From assembly GCF_021698975.1 (NCBI RefSeq), contig NZ_SSXA01000028.1, positions 1 through 42,645 of the forward strand: a stretch of DNA of 42,645 nt. The letters are read 5' to 3'. Under the pieces are notes generated by a model. It did not search any database, was not told the origin of the DNA, and saw nothing but the letters and a program-made list of their open reading frames with translations. Positions 1-6,470 of the stretch are shown here, in pieces; the first letter of the stretch is position 1; every line of letters starts with the position of its first letter. Made by a program: the position numbers and the translations under genes. This stretch comes from Blastococcus sp. KM273128 (GTDB lineage Bacteria > Actinomycetota > Actinomycetes > Mycobacteriales > Geodermatophilaceae).

Positions 1-77
1 GGTCGATCCAGCGGGAGCCGCGCCGGCCCCCGCCACCGCGGCGCCCCCGGCCCGGCGCGGCTCCCGCTGGATCGACC
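1..77. repeat. perfect 26-bp inverted repeat at the window edge
   Basis: Bases 1-26 are the exact reverse complement of bases 52-77, with a 25-bp spacer. The right arm encodes RRGSRWIDR of the conserved NarK N-terminus, so it is the native copy. The left arm begins at base 1, which is what a fold-back chimera or an assembly break at a hairpin would look like. A genuine hairpin in the narK leader cannot be excluded from this window. Confidence 0.85.
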
Positions 78-1417
78 GCTACGACCCCGAGGACCCCCGC
101 TTCTGGGCCTCGCCGCAGGGCCGCCCGGTGGCGCGGCGGAACCTCGCCTGGTCGGTGCTGGCCGAGAACATCGGCTTCAGCGTGTGGCAGATGTTCAGCG
201 TCGCGACCGCGGTGCTCGCCTCGATCGGCTACGGCTTCACCAGCGACCAGCTCTTCTGGCTGGTCGCCACGGCCGGGCTGGTCGGCGCGGTCATGCGGGT
301 GCCCTACACGTTCATGCCCGCGCTCGTGGGCGGCCGCAACTGGACCGTGGTCAGCGCCGCCCTGCTGCTGGTCCCGGTCACCCTGCTCACGGTGGCCGCG
401 ACCACCGCGCAGCCCTACTGGTTCTGGGTGCTGACGGCGGTCACCTGCGGCTTCGGCGGTGGCAACTTCGCCTCCTCGATGGCGAACATCTCGTTCTTCT
501 ACCCCGACAAGGAGAAGGGCTTCGCGCTCGGGCTGAACGCGGCCGGTGGCAACATCGGTGTCGCGATCATCCAGCTGGTCGGCCCGCTGGCGGTCACCGC
601 CGGCGCGATCGCCGTCGTCGGCGGCACCACGGGGACGACGGCGGACGGCGGCGCCCGCTACGTCCAGAACGTGGCCCTCATCTGGGTGCCGTTCATCGTG
701 CTGGCGGTGGTGGGCGCCTGGTACGGGATGGACAACCTCTCCGGCGCCCGGGCCGACATCGCCGGCCAGGCCGCGATCGCCCGCCGCCGGCAGACGTGGG
801 TGATGGCGTTCCTGTACATCGGCGCGTTCGGCTCCTTCATCGGGTTCTCCGGCGCCTTCCCGCTGGTGCTGGCCAACGAGTTCGCCGCCGACACCTACCG
901 CTACGCCTTCCTCGGCCCGCTGGTCGGCTCGCTGTCCCGGCCGTTCGGCGGCTGGCTGGCCGACCGGGTGGGCGGCGCGAAGGTCACCGTGGTCACCTTC
1001 GTCGGCCAGGCGGTGGCGATCGGCACGGCGATCGCGTTCCTGCGGGCCGGCAGCTTCGCCGGGTTCCTGGCCAGCTTCCTGGTGCTGTTCGCGGTCGTGG
1101 GCATGACCAACGGCTCCACCTACCGGATGATCCCGATCATCTACCGGGCCGAGGCGGCCGCCGCGCACCCCGGCGACAGCCCCGCGGAGGTGCTCTACCG
1201 CGCCCGGCGGGACACCGCGGCGGCGGTCGGCATCATCTCGGCGGTGGGCGCCCTGGGCGCGGTCTTCATCCCCCGGGTGGTGTCGGAGTCCTACGGCGCG
1301 ACCGGCGGGGTGGAGACGGCGCTGCTGGCCTTCTGCGGCTTCTACGTCCTCTGCGTGGCGGTGACCTGGGCGGTCTACCTGCGCCGCGGCACGCTGATGC
1401 AGCGCGCCGGCGTGTGA
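2..1417 (+). CDS. narK: NarK-type nitrate/nitrite transporter, 5' truncated
   Basis: Major facilitator superfamily permease that imports nitrate and/or exports nitrite across the cytoplasmic membrane. The frame is open from base 2, so the start lies upstream. The GTG at 128 is internal, because the conserved NarK N-terminus (RWIDRYDPEDPRFW, then ARRNLAWSVLAENIGFSVW) begins before it. The nitrate-signature stretch GGGNFASSMANISFFYP, the loop SRPFGGWLADRVGG and the second signature MTNGSTYRMIP are visible among about 12 hydrophobic segments. The nitrate and nitrite reductase operon lies 5 kb away on the other strand, so a role in assimilation is likely. The first 26 bases are an exact inverted copy of bases 52-77 and may not belong to the real gene. 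Confidence 0.93.
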   Translation, partial: VDPAGAAPAPATAAPPARRGSRWIDRYDPEDPRFWASPQGRPVARRNLAWSVLAENIGFSVWQMFSVATAVLASIGYGFTSDQLFWLVATAGLVGAVMRVPYTFMPALVGGRNWTVVSAALLLVPVTLLTVAATTAQPYWFWVLTAVTCGFGGGNFASSMANISFFYPDKEKGFALGLNAAGGNIGVAIIQLVGPLAVTAGAIAVVGGTTGTTADGGARYVQNVALIWVPFIVLAVVGAWYGMDNLSGARADIAGQAAIARRRQTWVMAFLYIGAFGSFIGFSGAFPLVLANEFAADTYRYAFLGPLVGSLSRPFGGWLADRVGGAKVTVVTFVGQAVAIGTAIAFLRAGSFAGFLASFLVLFAVVGMTNGSTYRMIPIIYRAEAAAAHPGDSPAEVLYRARRDTAAAVGIISAVGALGAVFIPRVVSESYGATGGVETALLAFCGFYVLCVAVTWAVYLRRGTLMQRAGV

Positions 1418-1516
1418 GCGGCCGGCGGCCCCGGACCGGGCCTGCCGTGGCCCCCGCGGGTGAGGCGGCACCGTCCCGGGGTGCAGCCGGACCCGCTGAA
1501 CGACGAAGATCGCCGG

Positions 1517-2308
1517 GTGACCGCAGCCGAGGAGACCACCACCGGGCGCACGCTCGTCGAGGCCGGGGCCCCGGTGGCGGGGTCGATGAGCGCCGCCGCG
1601 GCGACCGTGGTCTTCGAGCCCGCCGCCGCGCGGGTGCAGGTGCACGACGGATTCGCCGCGGTGCTCCGCCGGGCCGCCGCCGACGCCGCCGGCCTGCCCA
1701 CCGGCCGCGAGCGGGTGCGGGCCGGCGCCGCGCTCGCCTTCGCCGTCGAGCACGCGGTGACGCTGCACCGCGCCGGGCGGGCGGTGCGCGGCGACGACTT
1801 CCTCGCCGACCGGCCGGGCAACCGGCCGGTCGCCGACGAGCTGACCGAGGCGGTGCTGCTGGCCGCCCGCGCCTCGACCGACGAGCGCCGGGTGCGGCAC
1901 CTGGGCTACCTGCTCGCCGAGGTCGCCGTCTCCCCCGACCTCGACCCCGGGGTCGTTGGCCGGGCGCTGCGGCTGGCCGGTGCGCTCGGCTGGCGGCAGC
2001 TCGCCCTGCTGGCCGCGGTCGGCCGCCGCGACCGGGTGCCGCTGCCGATGACCCCGCTCGACGACGACCCGCGGGGCTGGACGGCGTGGGCCGCACGGGA
2101 GGACGTCGCCGAGCTGCAGCGCACCGGGCTGCTCGACCCGCCGCCGGCCCAGCCGCGACCCGGTGGTGCGGCGCTGCCCCGCCTCCGGATGGCCGACCTG
2201 CGGCTGACCCGCCGCGGGGTGCTCGTGCACCGGCTGCTCGTGCTGGAGGTGCTCCGCGAGGACGCGGTGACCGCCGCGCTGGCCGACCTGGGCCTCCCGC
2301 GCAGCTGA
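1517..2308 (+). CDS. conserved hypothetical protein
   Basis: Soluble, Ala/Arg-rich protein of 263 residues that I cannot assign to a named family. It has a helical core (AGAALAFAVEHAVTLHRAG, then EAVLLAARASTDERRVRHLG) followed by a segment LGWRQLALLAAVGRR. These patterns recall uncharacterised helical proteins, but that is a weak impression. No membrane segment or signal peptide is present. The start is uncertain: GTG at 1517 gives VTAAEETTT and I prefer it, while the frame is open back to GTG 1460. It lies 99 bases after the narK stop on the same strand. Confidence 0.6.
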   Translation: MTAAEETTTGRTLVEAGAPVAGSMSAAAATVVFEPAAARVQVHDGFAAVLRRAAADAAGLPTGRERVRAGAALAFAVEHAVTLHRAGRAVRGDDFLADRPGNRPVADELTEAVLLAARASTDERRVRHLGYLLAEVAVSPDLDPGVVGRALRLAGALGWRQLALLAAVGRRDRVPLPMTPLDDDPRGWTAWAAREDVAELQRTGLLDPPPAQPRPGGAALPRLRMADLRLTRRGVLVHRLLVLEVLREDAVTAALADLGLPRS

Positions 2309-2403
2309 CCCGCCGGATCGTTACCGCTTCGTGATCCAGGCGGTGGTGCCGTCCGCCCTCCCCGGCACGTCTTCCCCGGCAGAGGACCCGGAGGGAGCCC
2401 GCC

Positions 2404-2670
2404 ATGCCCGTCAGCCGGCACGCACGGCCGGACAGCGCAGCCGTCGTCGCCGCGCGCCAGCTGGCCGAGGAGGCGCACCGCCGCCGGGCCCTCGGCGGGC
2501 TCCTCCCCGGCTCCTACCGGGCCCTCGACGCCCGCCGCGCGCGGAGCACGGTGTCGGGCACCGGGTTGCCGGTCCGCTCCGCCGCGCCCGGGTCCCGCTC
2601 GCGGACCTCGGTGACGACGTCGGACCACTCGTCCGGGTCGAGCGCCGCCGCGACGTCCTCGGCGGTGTAG
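2404..2670 (+). CDS. small hypothetical protein overlapping the methyltransferase 3' end
   Basis: Frame of 88 codons with a good ribosome site (GGAGGGAG, 6 bases before the ATG). The first 45 residues (MPVSRHARPDSAAVVAARQL onward) look like a natural basic, helical peptide. The remaining half reads antisense through the 3' end of the convergent methyltransferase gene (157 bp overlap) and is Ser/Thr/Arg-rich, as shadow frames are. The native gene may have been longer or shorter, with its end lost or replaced. No function can be proposed. Confidence 0.4.
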   Translation: MPVSRHARPDSAAVVAARQLAEEAHRRRALGGLLPGSYRALDARRARSTVSGTGLPVRSAAPGSRSRTSVTTSDHSSGSSAAATSSAV

Positions 2671-3140
2671 AGCACGCCGGGGTCGTGCGCGTGGTGCTGC
2701 CCGTGGCCACCGAGCAGGTGCCCGACGACCAGCAGCGACCCGCCCGGCGCCACCGCCGCCGCCAGCCGGCGGAACACCTCGTCGCGGTCCGACCAGCTCG
2801 CGTGCAGGTAGTGCGCCGTCACCAGGTCGAAGCTGCCGGCCGGCGGGGCCCACTGCTCCAGGTCGGCGTGCACCCACTCGACCCGATCCGCCAGCCCCCG
2901 GGCCCGCGCCGCCGCGGCGGCCCGCTCCAGGGCCACCGGCGAGAAGTCCACCGCGGTGACCCGCCAGCCCCGCTCCGCGAGCCACAGGGCGTCCCCGCCC
3001 TCGCCGGCCCCGGCGTCCAGCGCGGTGCCGGCCGGCAGCCCGGCCGCCTCCTCCACCAGCTGCCGGTTGGGCCGGCCGCTCCACACCGCCGGTGCCGACC
3101 GGTAGAGCTCGTCGTAGGTCTCGCGGTCGGTGGCGCTCAC
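2514..3140 (-). CDS. class I SAM-dependent methyltransferase
   Basis: Cytosolic methyltransferase of 208 residues. The SAM-binding glycine motif LDAGAGEGGD is at residues 41-50, followed by the acidic strand end VTAVDFSP, then the post-motifs VEWVHADLEQW and FDLVTAHYLHASW. The acceptor substrate is unknown. The GTG start overlaps the stop of the upstream flavoprotein gene (GTGA), so the two are translationally coupled, and both diverge from an XRE-cupin regulator. That context suggests a small-molecule detoxification or redox operon, which is inference. The last residues (RASRAR) extend past the usual family end and overlap a convergent small frame. Confidence 0.88.
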   Translation of the reverse strand: MSATDRETYDELYRSAPAVWSGRPNRQLVEEAAGLPAGTALDAGAGEGGDALWLAERGWRVTAVDFSPVALERAAAAARARGLADRVEWVHADLEQWAPPAGSFDLVTAHYLHASWSDRDEVFRRLAAAVAPGGSLLVVGHLLGGHGQHHAHDPGVLYTAEDVAAALDPDEWSDVVTEVRERDPGAAERTGNPVPDTVLRARRASRAR

Positions 3141-4084
3141 GCCGCCACCTCGCGCAGCCGGGCGACCGCGTCCCGGGCGTCCTCCTGGACCAGGTCGGCG
3201 TTGATCATCGCCCCGGCACGGAGGCCCTGCGCCGCGGCCACGAGCACCTGGGCGCTCACGTCGCCGGTGTTGCCGGCGACCCAGACGCCGGGCACGTCGG
3301 TGCGCCCGGTCGGGTCGGCGGGCAGGTGCGTGCCCAGCACCGCGCCCTGCATCTCCACCGGCACCGGCACGGCCCCGAGGTCGGCCAGCAGCTCGGCGTT
3401 GGCGACCATCCGGGGGGCGACGACGACGGCGTCCCGCCCGACCAGCTCGCCGGAGGCCATCCGCACCGTGGCGGCGCCCTCGAGCCCGGCGACCTCGCCG
3501 TGGACGATGCGCACCCCCCGTGCCTCGAGCTGCTCGCGCTCCTCCTCGGTCGGCTCGGCGCCGGTGTGCACGAAGAGGACGACGTCGTCGGTCCACTGCC
3601 GCCAGAGCCCCGCGGCGTGCACCCCCATCGGGCCGGTGCTCACGATGCCGACCGCCCGGTCCCGGACCTCCCAGCCGTGGCAGTAGGGGCAGTGCAGCAC
3701 CGTGCCGCCCCAGCGCTCGTCCACGCCGGGGATCGCGGGCAGCTCGTCGGTGAGGCCGGTGGCCAGCAGCAGCCGGCGGGCGTGCACCGAGCCGCCACCC
3801 TCCAGGGCGACCGCGAACCCGCCGTCCGCACGGCGCACGCCCACGACCCGGCCGGGGACCACGGTGCCGCCGTAGCCCTCCACCTCGCCCCGGCCGATGG
3901 CGTACAGCTCGGCGGGGGGCGCGCCCTCCCGGCCGAGGTAGTTGTGCACGTGCCCGGCCGGGGCGTTGCGGGGTTCGCCCGCGTCCACCACCAGCACGCT
4001 GCGTCGGGCGCGGGCCAGGGTGAGCGCTCCGCTCAGGCCCGCCGCGCCGCCTCCGATGACCACCACGTCGTACCGCTCGTCCAT
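3137..4084 (-). CDS. NAD(P)/FAD-dependent oxidoreductase, thioredoxin-reductase-like
   Basis: Flavoprotein of 315 residues with the two-dinucleotide fold of thioredoxin reductase. The FAD-binding motif VVIGGGAAGLSGALTL is near residues 8-23. A CPYC pair (Cys132, Cys135) sits in HCPYCHGWEVRD, where thioredoxin reductase carries its redox-active CxxC. The C-terminal FAD motif is GVWVAGNTGDVSAQVLVAAAQG. It could reduce thioredoxin, a related small thiol protein or a small molecule; the exact partner is not visible. It is the first gene of an operon with the methyltransferase (4-bp overlap) and diverges from the XRE-cupin regulator across a 68-bp gap holding a likely operator. Confidence 0.9.
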   Translation of the reverse strand: MDERYDVVVIGGGAAGLSGALTLARARRSVLVVDAGEPRNAPAGHVHNYLGREGAPPAELYAIGRGEVEGYGGTVVPGRVVGVRRADGGFAVALEGGGSVHARRLLLATGLTDELPAIPGVDERWGGTVLHCPYCHGWEVRDRAVGIVSTGPMGVHAAGLWRQWTDDVVLFVHTGAEPTEEEREQLEARGVRIVHGEVAGLEGAATVRMASGELVGRDAVVVAPRMVANAELLADLGAVPVPVEMQGAVLGTHLPADPTGRTDVPGVWVAGNTGDVSAQVLVAAAQGLRAGAMINADLVQEDARDAVARLREVAA

Positions 4085-4115
4085 GGCGACCACTGTCGAC
4101 CCGGGGAGACCACGC

Positions 4116-4142
4116 TGGCAACCATGCTTGCCGGAGTGGCAA
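4116..4142. promoter_or_regulatory. probable operator of the XRE-cupin regulator
   Basis: The divergent gap contains GGCAA-n6-TTGCC (4117-4132) and a second TGGCAA at 4137-4142 in the same orientation as the one at 4116-4121. The cluster lies 10-37 bases before the regulator start and 32-58 bases before the flavoprotein start, so one bound protein could control both genes. Binding by the adjacent regulator is inference. Confidence 0.5.
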
Positions 4143-4152
4143 ACTGGTCGGC

Positions 4153-4728
4153 ATGACCGACGACGACGTCCTGGCCACCGTGGGGCCGCGGCTGCGCGCG
4201 CTGCGCACCGAGCGCGGCTCGACCCTCTCCGACGTCGCCGGCACGACCGGCATCTCGGTGAGCACGCTGTCCCGGCTGGAATCCGGCGGGCGACGTCCCA
4301 CCTTGGAACTGCTGCTGCCGCTGGCCCGCGCCTACGGCGTCGCGATCGACGACCTGGTCGACACCCCGGCGCCGGCCGACCCACGGGTGCACGGGCGCCC
4401 GATCGAGCGGGGCGACGGCATGACGATGGTGCCGCTGACCCGGCAGACCGGCGGCCTGCAGTCGTTCAAGATGATCCTGCCCGCCCGGTGGCGGGTGACC
4501 GAGACCGACCAGAAGACGCACGAGGGCTACGAGTGGCTCTACGTGCTCTCCGGCCGGATCCGGCTGCTGCTCGGCGCGCGCGAGTTCGTGCTCGGGCAGG
4601 GCGAGGTGGTCGAGTTCGACACCCGCGTGCCCCACACCTTCTCCAACCCGTTCCCCGAGCCGGCCGAGGCGTTGGTCCTCTTCGGGCCGCAGGGCGAGCG
4701 GATGCACGTCCGCGCCCGCCCCGCCTGA
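4153..4728 (+). CDS. XRE-family regulator with C-terminal cupin domain
   Basis: One-component DNA-binding regulator of 191 residues. Residues about 9-63 form a helix-turn-helix (TERGSTLSDVAGTTGISVST, then LSRLESGGRRPTLELLLPLA). Residues about 115-185 form a cupin barrel (HEGYEWLYVLSGRIRLLLG, then GEVVEFDTRVPHTFSNPFPE), which in this family binds a small ligand or metal. It is divergent from the thioredoxin-reductase-like gene and its methyltransferase partner and probably controls them and itself through the repeats at 4116-4142. A palindrome sits just after its stop, facing the convergent AraC gene. Confidence 0.9.
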   Translation: MTDDDVLATVGPRLRALRTERGSTLSDVAGTTGISVSTLSRLESGGRRPTLELLLPLARAYGVAIDDLVDTPAPADPRVHGRPIERGDGMTMVPLTRQTGGLQSFKMILPARWRVTETDQKTHEGYEWLYVLSGRIRLLLGAREFVLGQGEVVEFDTRVPHTFSNPFPEPAEALVLFGPQGERMHVRARPA

Positions 4729-4737
4729 GCCCCTGAG

Positions 4738-4761
4738 CGGCGTTTTGTGCACAAAGCGCCG
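4738..4761. repeat. intergenic palindrome, copy 1 (convergent gap)
   Basis: Palindrome centred on GTGCAC with arms CGGCGTTTTGTG and CACAAAGCGCCG, one mismatch between arms. It lies between the convergent XRE-cupin and AraC genes. A second, perfect copy lies at 6119-6142 in another convergent gap, so it is a recurring element, possibly a bidirectional terminator or a protein-binding site. Confidence 0.8.
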
Positions 4762-4788
4762 GCCGCCGCGCTGCGCTCGGGCTCGGGC

Positions 4789-5583
4789 TCAGGCCGACCG
4801 AGCGTAGGCGGCCGGCGTCGTCGCCAGCATCCTGCGGAAGTGCCGGGTCAGGTGCGCCTGGTCGTAGAAGCCGGCCGCCGTCGCCACCTCCGCAGCCGGC
4901 ACCCCGTCGAGCAGCAGCCGGCGGGCGAGGTCGATCCGCCGCCCGGTCAGGTAGCGGTGCGGCGGCAGGCCGTGCCGCCGGGTGAACGCCCGGACCAGGT
5001 GCGTCGCGGTGACCCCGGAGCGGGCGGCGGCCACCCCCAGATCCACGCCCTCGACCAGCCGCGCGTCCAGCAGCTCCCGCAGCGCGTCGGCGACCCTGGA
5101 GTCGTGGACGGCGCCGGGCGGCGCGACCGCCCTGTCCAGCTGCTGCCCGAGCCGCTCGAGAACGAACGCCAGCCGGCTCTGCGCCTCGAGGTCCTCGGAG
5201 CGCGGGGTGAGCGCCGCGTGCAGCCGCGAGACCCGGTCGCGCAGCACGTCGTCGGCGAACTCCGGCCGGTCCACGGCCCGCCCGACGCGCTGGGCCCCCA
5301 GCGCCTCCGGCTCCAGGTAGAGCACCCGCTTGCGGAACCCGGTCGGCAGCTCGGACCGCCCGTCGTGCGGCACGCCCGGCGGCAGGAGCGTCACGACGGC
5401 CCGCGAGGCGCCGTGCGCCTGCCGGTCGAGGTCGTAGCGGACCGCGCCGTCGTCGACCAGCAGCAGCGTCCAGGCGTCGTGGGTGTGCGACGGGTAGGCG
5501 TGGTCGGTGAACCGGGCGTGCAGCACCTCGGTCAGCCCGGGCACCCGCGGGCGCCAGGCCACCACCTCGGCCGGGCCGGTCAC
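4789..5583 (-). CDS. AraC-family transcriptional regulator
   Basis: DNA-binding regulator of 264 residues. The N-terminal half is the AraC-type cupin sensor (HARFTDHAYPSHTHDAWTLL, then LLPPGVPHDGR). The C-terminal 100 residues carry two helix-turn-helix units (GVTATHLVRAFTRRHGLPPH, then GVPAAEVATAAGFYDQAHLT) and the closing FRRMLATTPAAYA. The likely start is GTG at 5583; TTG at 5598 would add five residues. It is divergent from the DUF2000 gene, with its start about 50 bases away, which suggests it controls that gene. The ligand is unknown. Confidence 0.9.
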   Translation of the reverse strand: MTGPAEVVAWRPRVPGLTEVLHARFTDHAYPSHTHDAWTLLLVDDGAVRYDLDRQAHGASRAVVTLLPPGVPHDGRSELPTGFRKRVLYLEPEALGAQRVGRAVDRPEFADDVLRDRVSRLHAALTPRSEDLEAQSRLAFVLERLGQQLDRAVAPPGAVHDSRVADALRELLDARLVEGVDLGVAAARSGVTATHLVRAFTRRHGLPPHRYLTGRRIDLARRLLLDGVPAAEVATAAGFYDQAHLTRHFRRMLATTPAAYARSA

Positions 5584-5633
5584 GTCAGGAACGTACAAGA
5601 CCCCGGGGCGGTGGCGGCGTGACGCTGGACGCC

Positions 5634-6110
5634 ATGACCACAGCGCAGACCGCCCCCGAGAGCACGCCCGGCACCGTCGCCGTCCCCGGCGAGTCGGGCC
5701 CGCCGTGGCCGACGAAGATCGTCGTCCTCCTGCGCGAGGGGCTGCTGCCCTGGCAGGAGCTCAACGTCACCGCCTTCCTGGCCGGCGCGGTGGCGGCGGC
5801 GATCCCCGAGCTGATCGGCCGCCCGTACGAGGACGCCGACGGCACCCGGTACCTGGCCATGATCCGCCAGCCGGTGCTCGTCATGACCGGCTCGTCCGGT
5901 GTGCTGGCCACGGCCCGGGAGCGTGCGGTGCAGCGCGGGCTGCCGACGTCGGTGTTCACCGCGGACCTGTTCGCCACGGGTGGCGACGCCGAGAACCGGG
6001 CCGCCGTGCGCGCGGTGGCCGCCGCGGACCACGACCTCGTCGGCATCGCCCTGCACGGCCCGAAGAACGCCGTCGACAAGGTGGTCAAGGGCGCCCGGAT
6101 GCACCCCTGA
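5634..6110 (+). CDS. DUF2000 family protein
   Basis: Soluble protein of 158 residues matching the DUF2000 pattern: KIVVLLREGLLPWQELNVTA at the start, AFLAGAVAAAIPELIGRPY, then IRQPVLVMTGSSG and a C-terminal GIALHGPKNAVDKVVKGARM. Members are small proteins of unknown biochemistry. The ATG at 5634 fits the fold, while an in-frame GTG at 5619 would add MTLDA. It is divergent from the AraC regulator and ends 8 bases before the perfect copy of the convergent palindrome. Confidence 0.88.
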   Translation: MTTAQTAPESTPGTVAVPGESGPPWPTKIVVLLREGLLPWQELNVTAFLAGAVAAAIPELIGRPYEDADGTRYLAMIRQPVLVMTGSSGVLATARERAVQRGLPTSVFTADLFATGGDAENRAAVRAVAAADHDLVGIALHGPKNAVDKVVKGARMHP

Positions 6111-6118
6111 GCCCCGTC

Positions 6119-6142
6119 CGGCGTTTTGTGCACAAAACGCCG
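6119..6142. repeat. intergenic palindrome, copy 2 (perfect)
   Basis: Perfect 24-bp palindrome: each half reads CGGCGTTTTGTG on its own strand. It lies between the convergent DUF2000 and nirD genes, one base from the nirD stop. Nearly identical to the copy at 4738-4761. Perfect dyad symmetry with no loop also fits a dimeric DNA-binding protein site as well as a terminator. Confidence 0.85.
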
Positions 6143-6143
6143 C

Positions 6144-6470
6144 TCAGAGGGTGACGACGAGGGCGCCGTCCTCCTCGCGCACCGGGTAGACGCGGATCGG
6201 CGCGGCGCCGCTGGTCGAGGCGCCGTCGCCCCAGCGGTAGGCGTACTGGTGCAGCGGGCAGACCAGCACGTCGACGTCGGTCTGCCCGTCGGCCAGCGGG
6301 CCCCCGGCGTGCGGGCAGGCCGCCTGGGTGGCGTGCAGCGAGCCGTCGCGCAGCCGGAACACCGCGATCTGCACCCCGTCCGCGACGAACGCCCGCCCCT
6401 CCCCGGGCGGCACGTCCTCCACCCGGCCCACGACCACCCCGGCCGGCGCCGCGACGTCGGTGAGGCTCAT
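6144..6470 (-). CDS. nirD: nitrite reductase (NADH) small subunit
   Basis: Rieske-like subunit of assimilatory nitrite reductase, 108 residues. It retains both iron-sulfur ligand pairs, ACPHAGG and CPLHQYAYRW, so it may bind a 2Fe-2S cluster; many NirD proteins have lost these residues. The ATG overlaps the nirB stop (ATGA), so the two are co-translated. The last gene of the nasA-nirB-nirD operon, ending at a convergent palindrome. Confidence 0.93.
   Translation of the reverse strand: MSLTDVAAPAGVVVGRVEDVPPGEGRAFVADGVQIAVFRLRDGSLHATQAACPHAGGPLADGQTDVDVLVCPLHQYAYRWGDGASTSGAAPIRVYPVREEDGALVVTL

Noticed and set aside
2312..2336. GGATC...GATCC dyad with GTTAC before the small gene at 2404
   Set aside because: The arms are only 5 bases and the GTTAC is single, so it does not form the phased repeat seen elsewhere.
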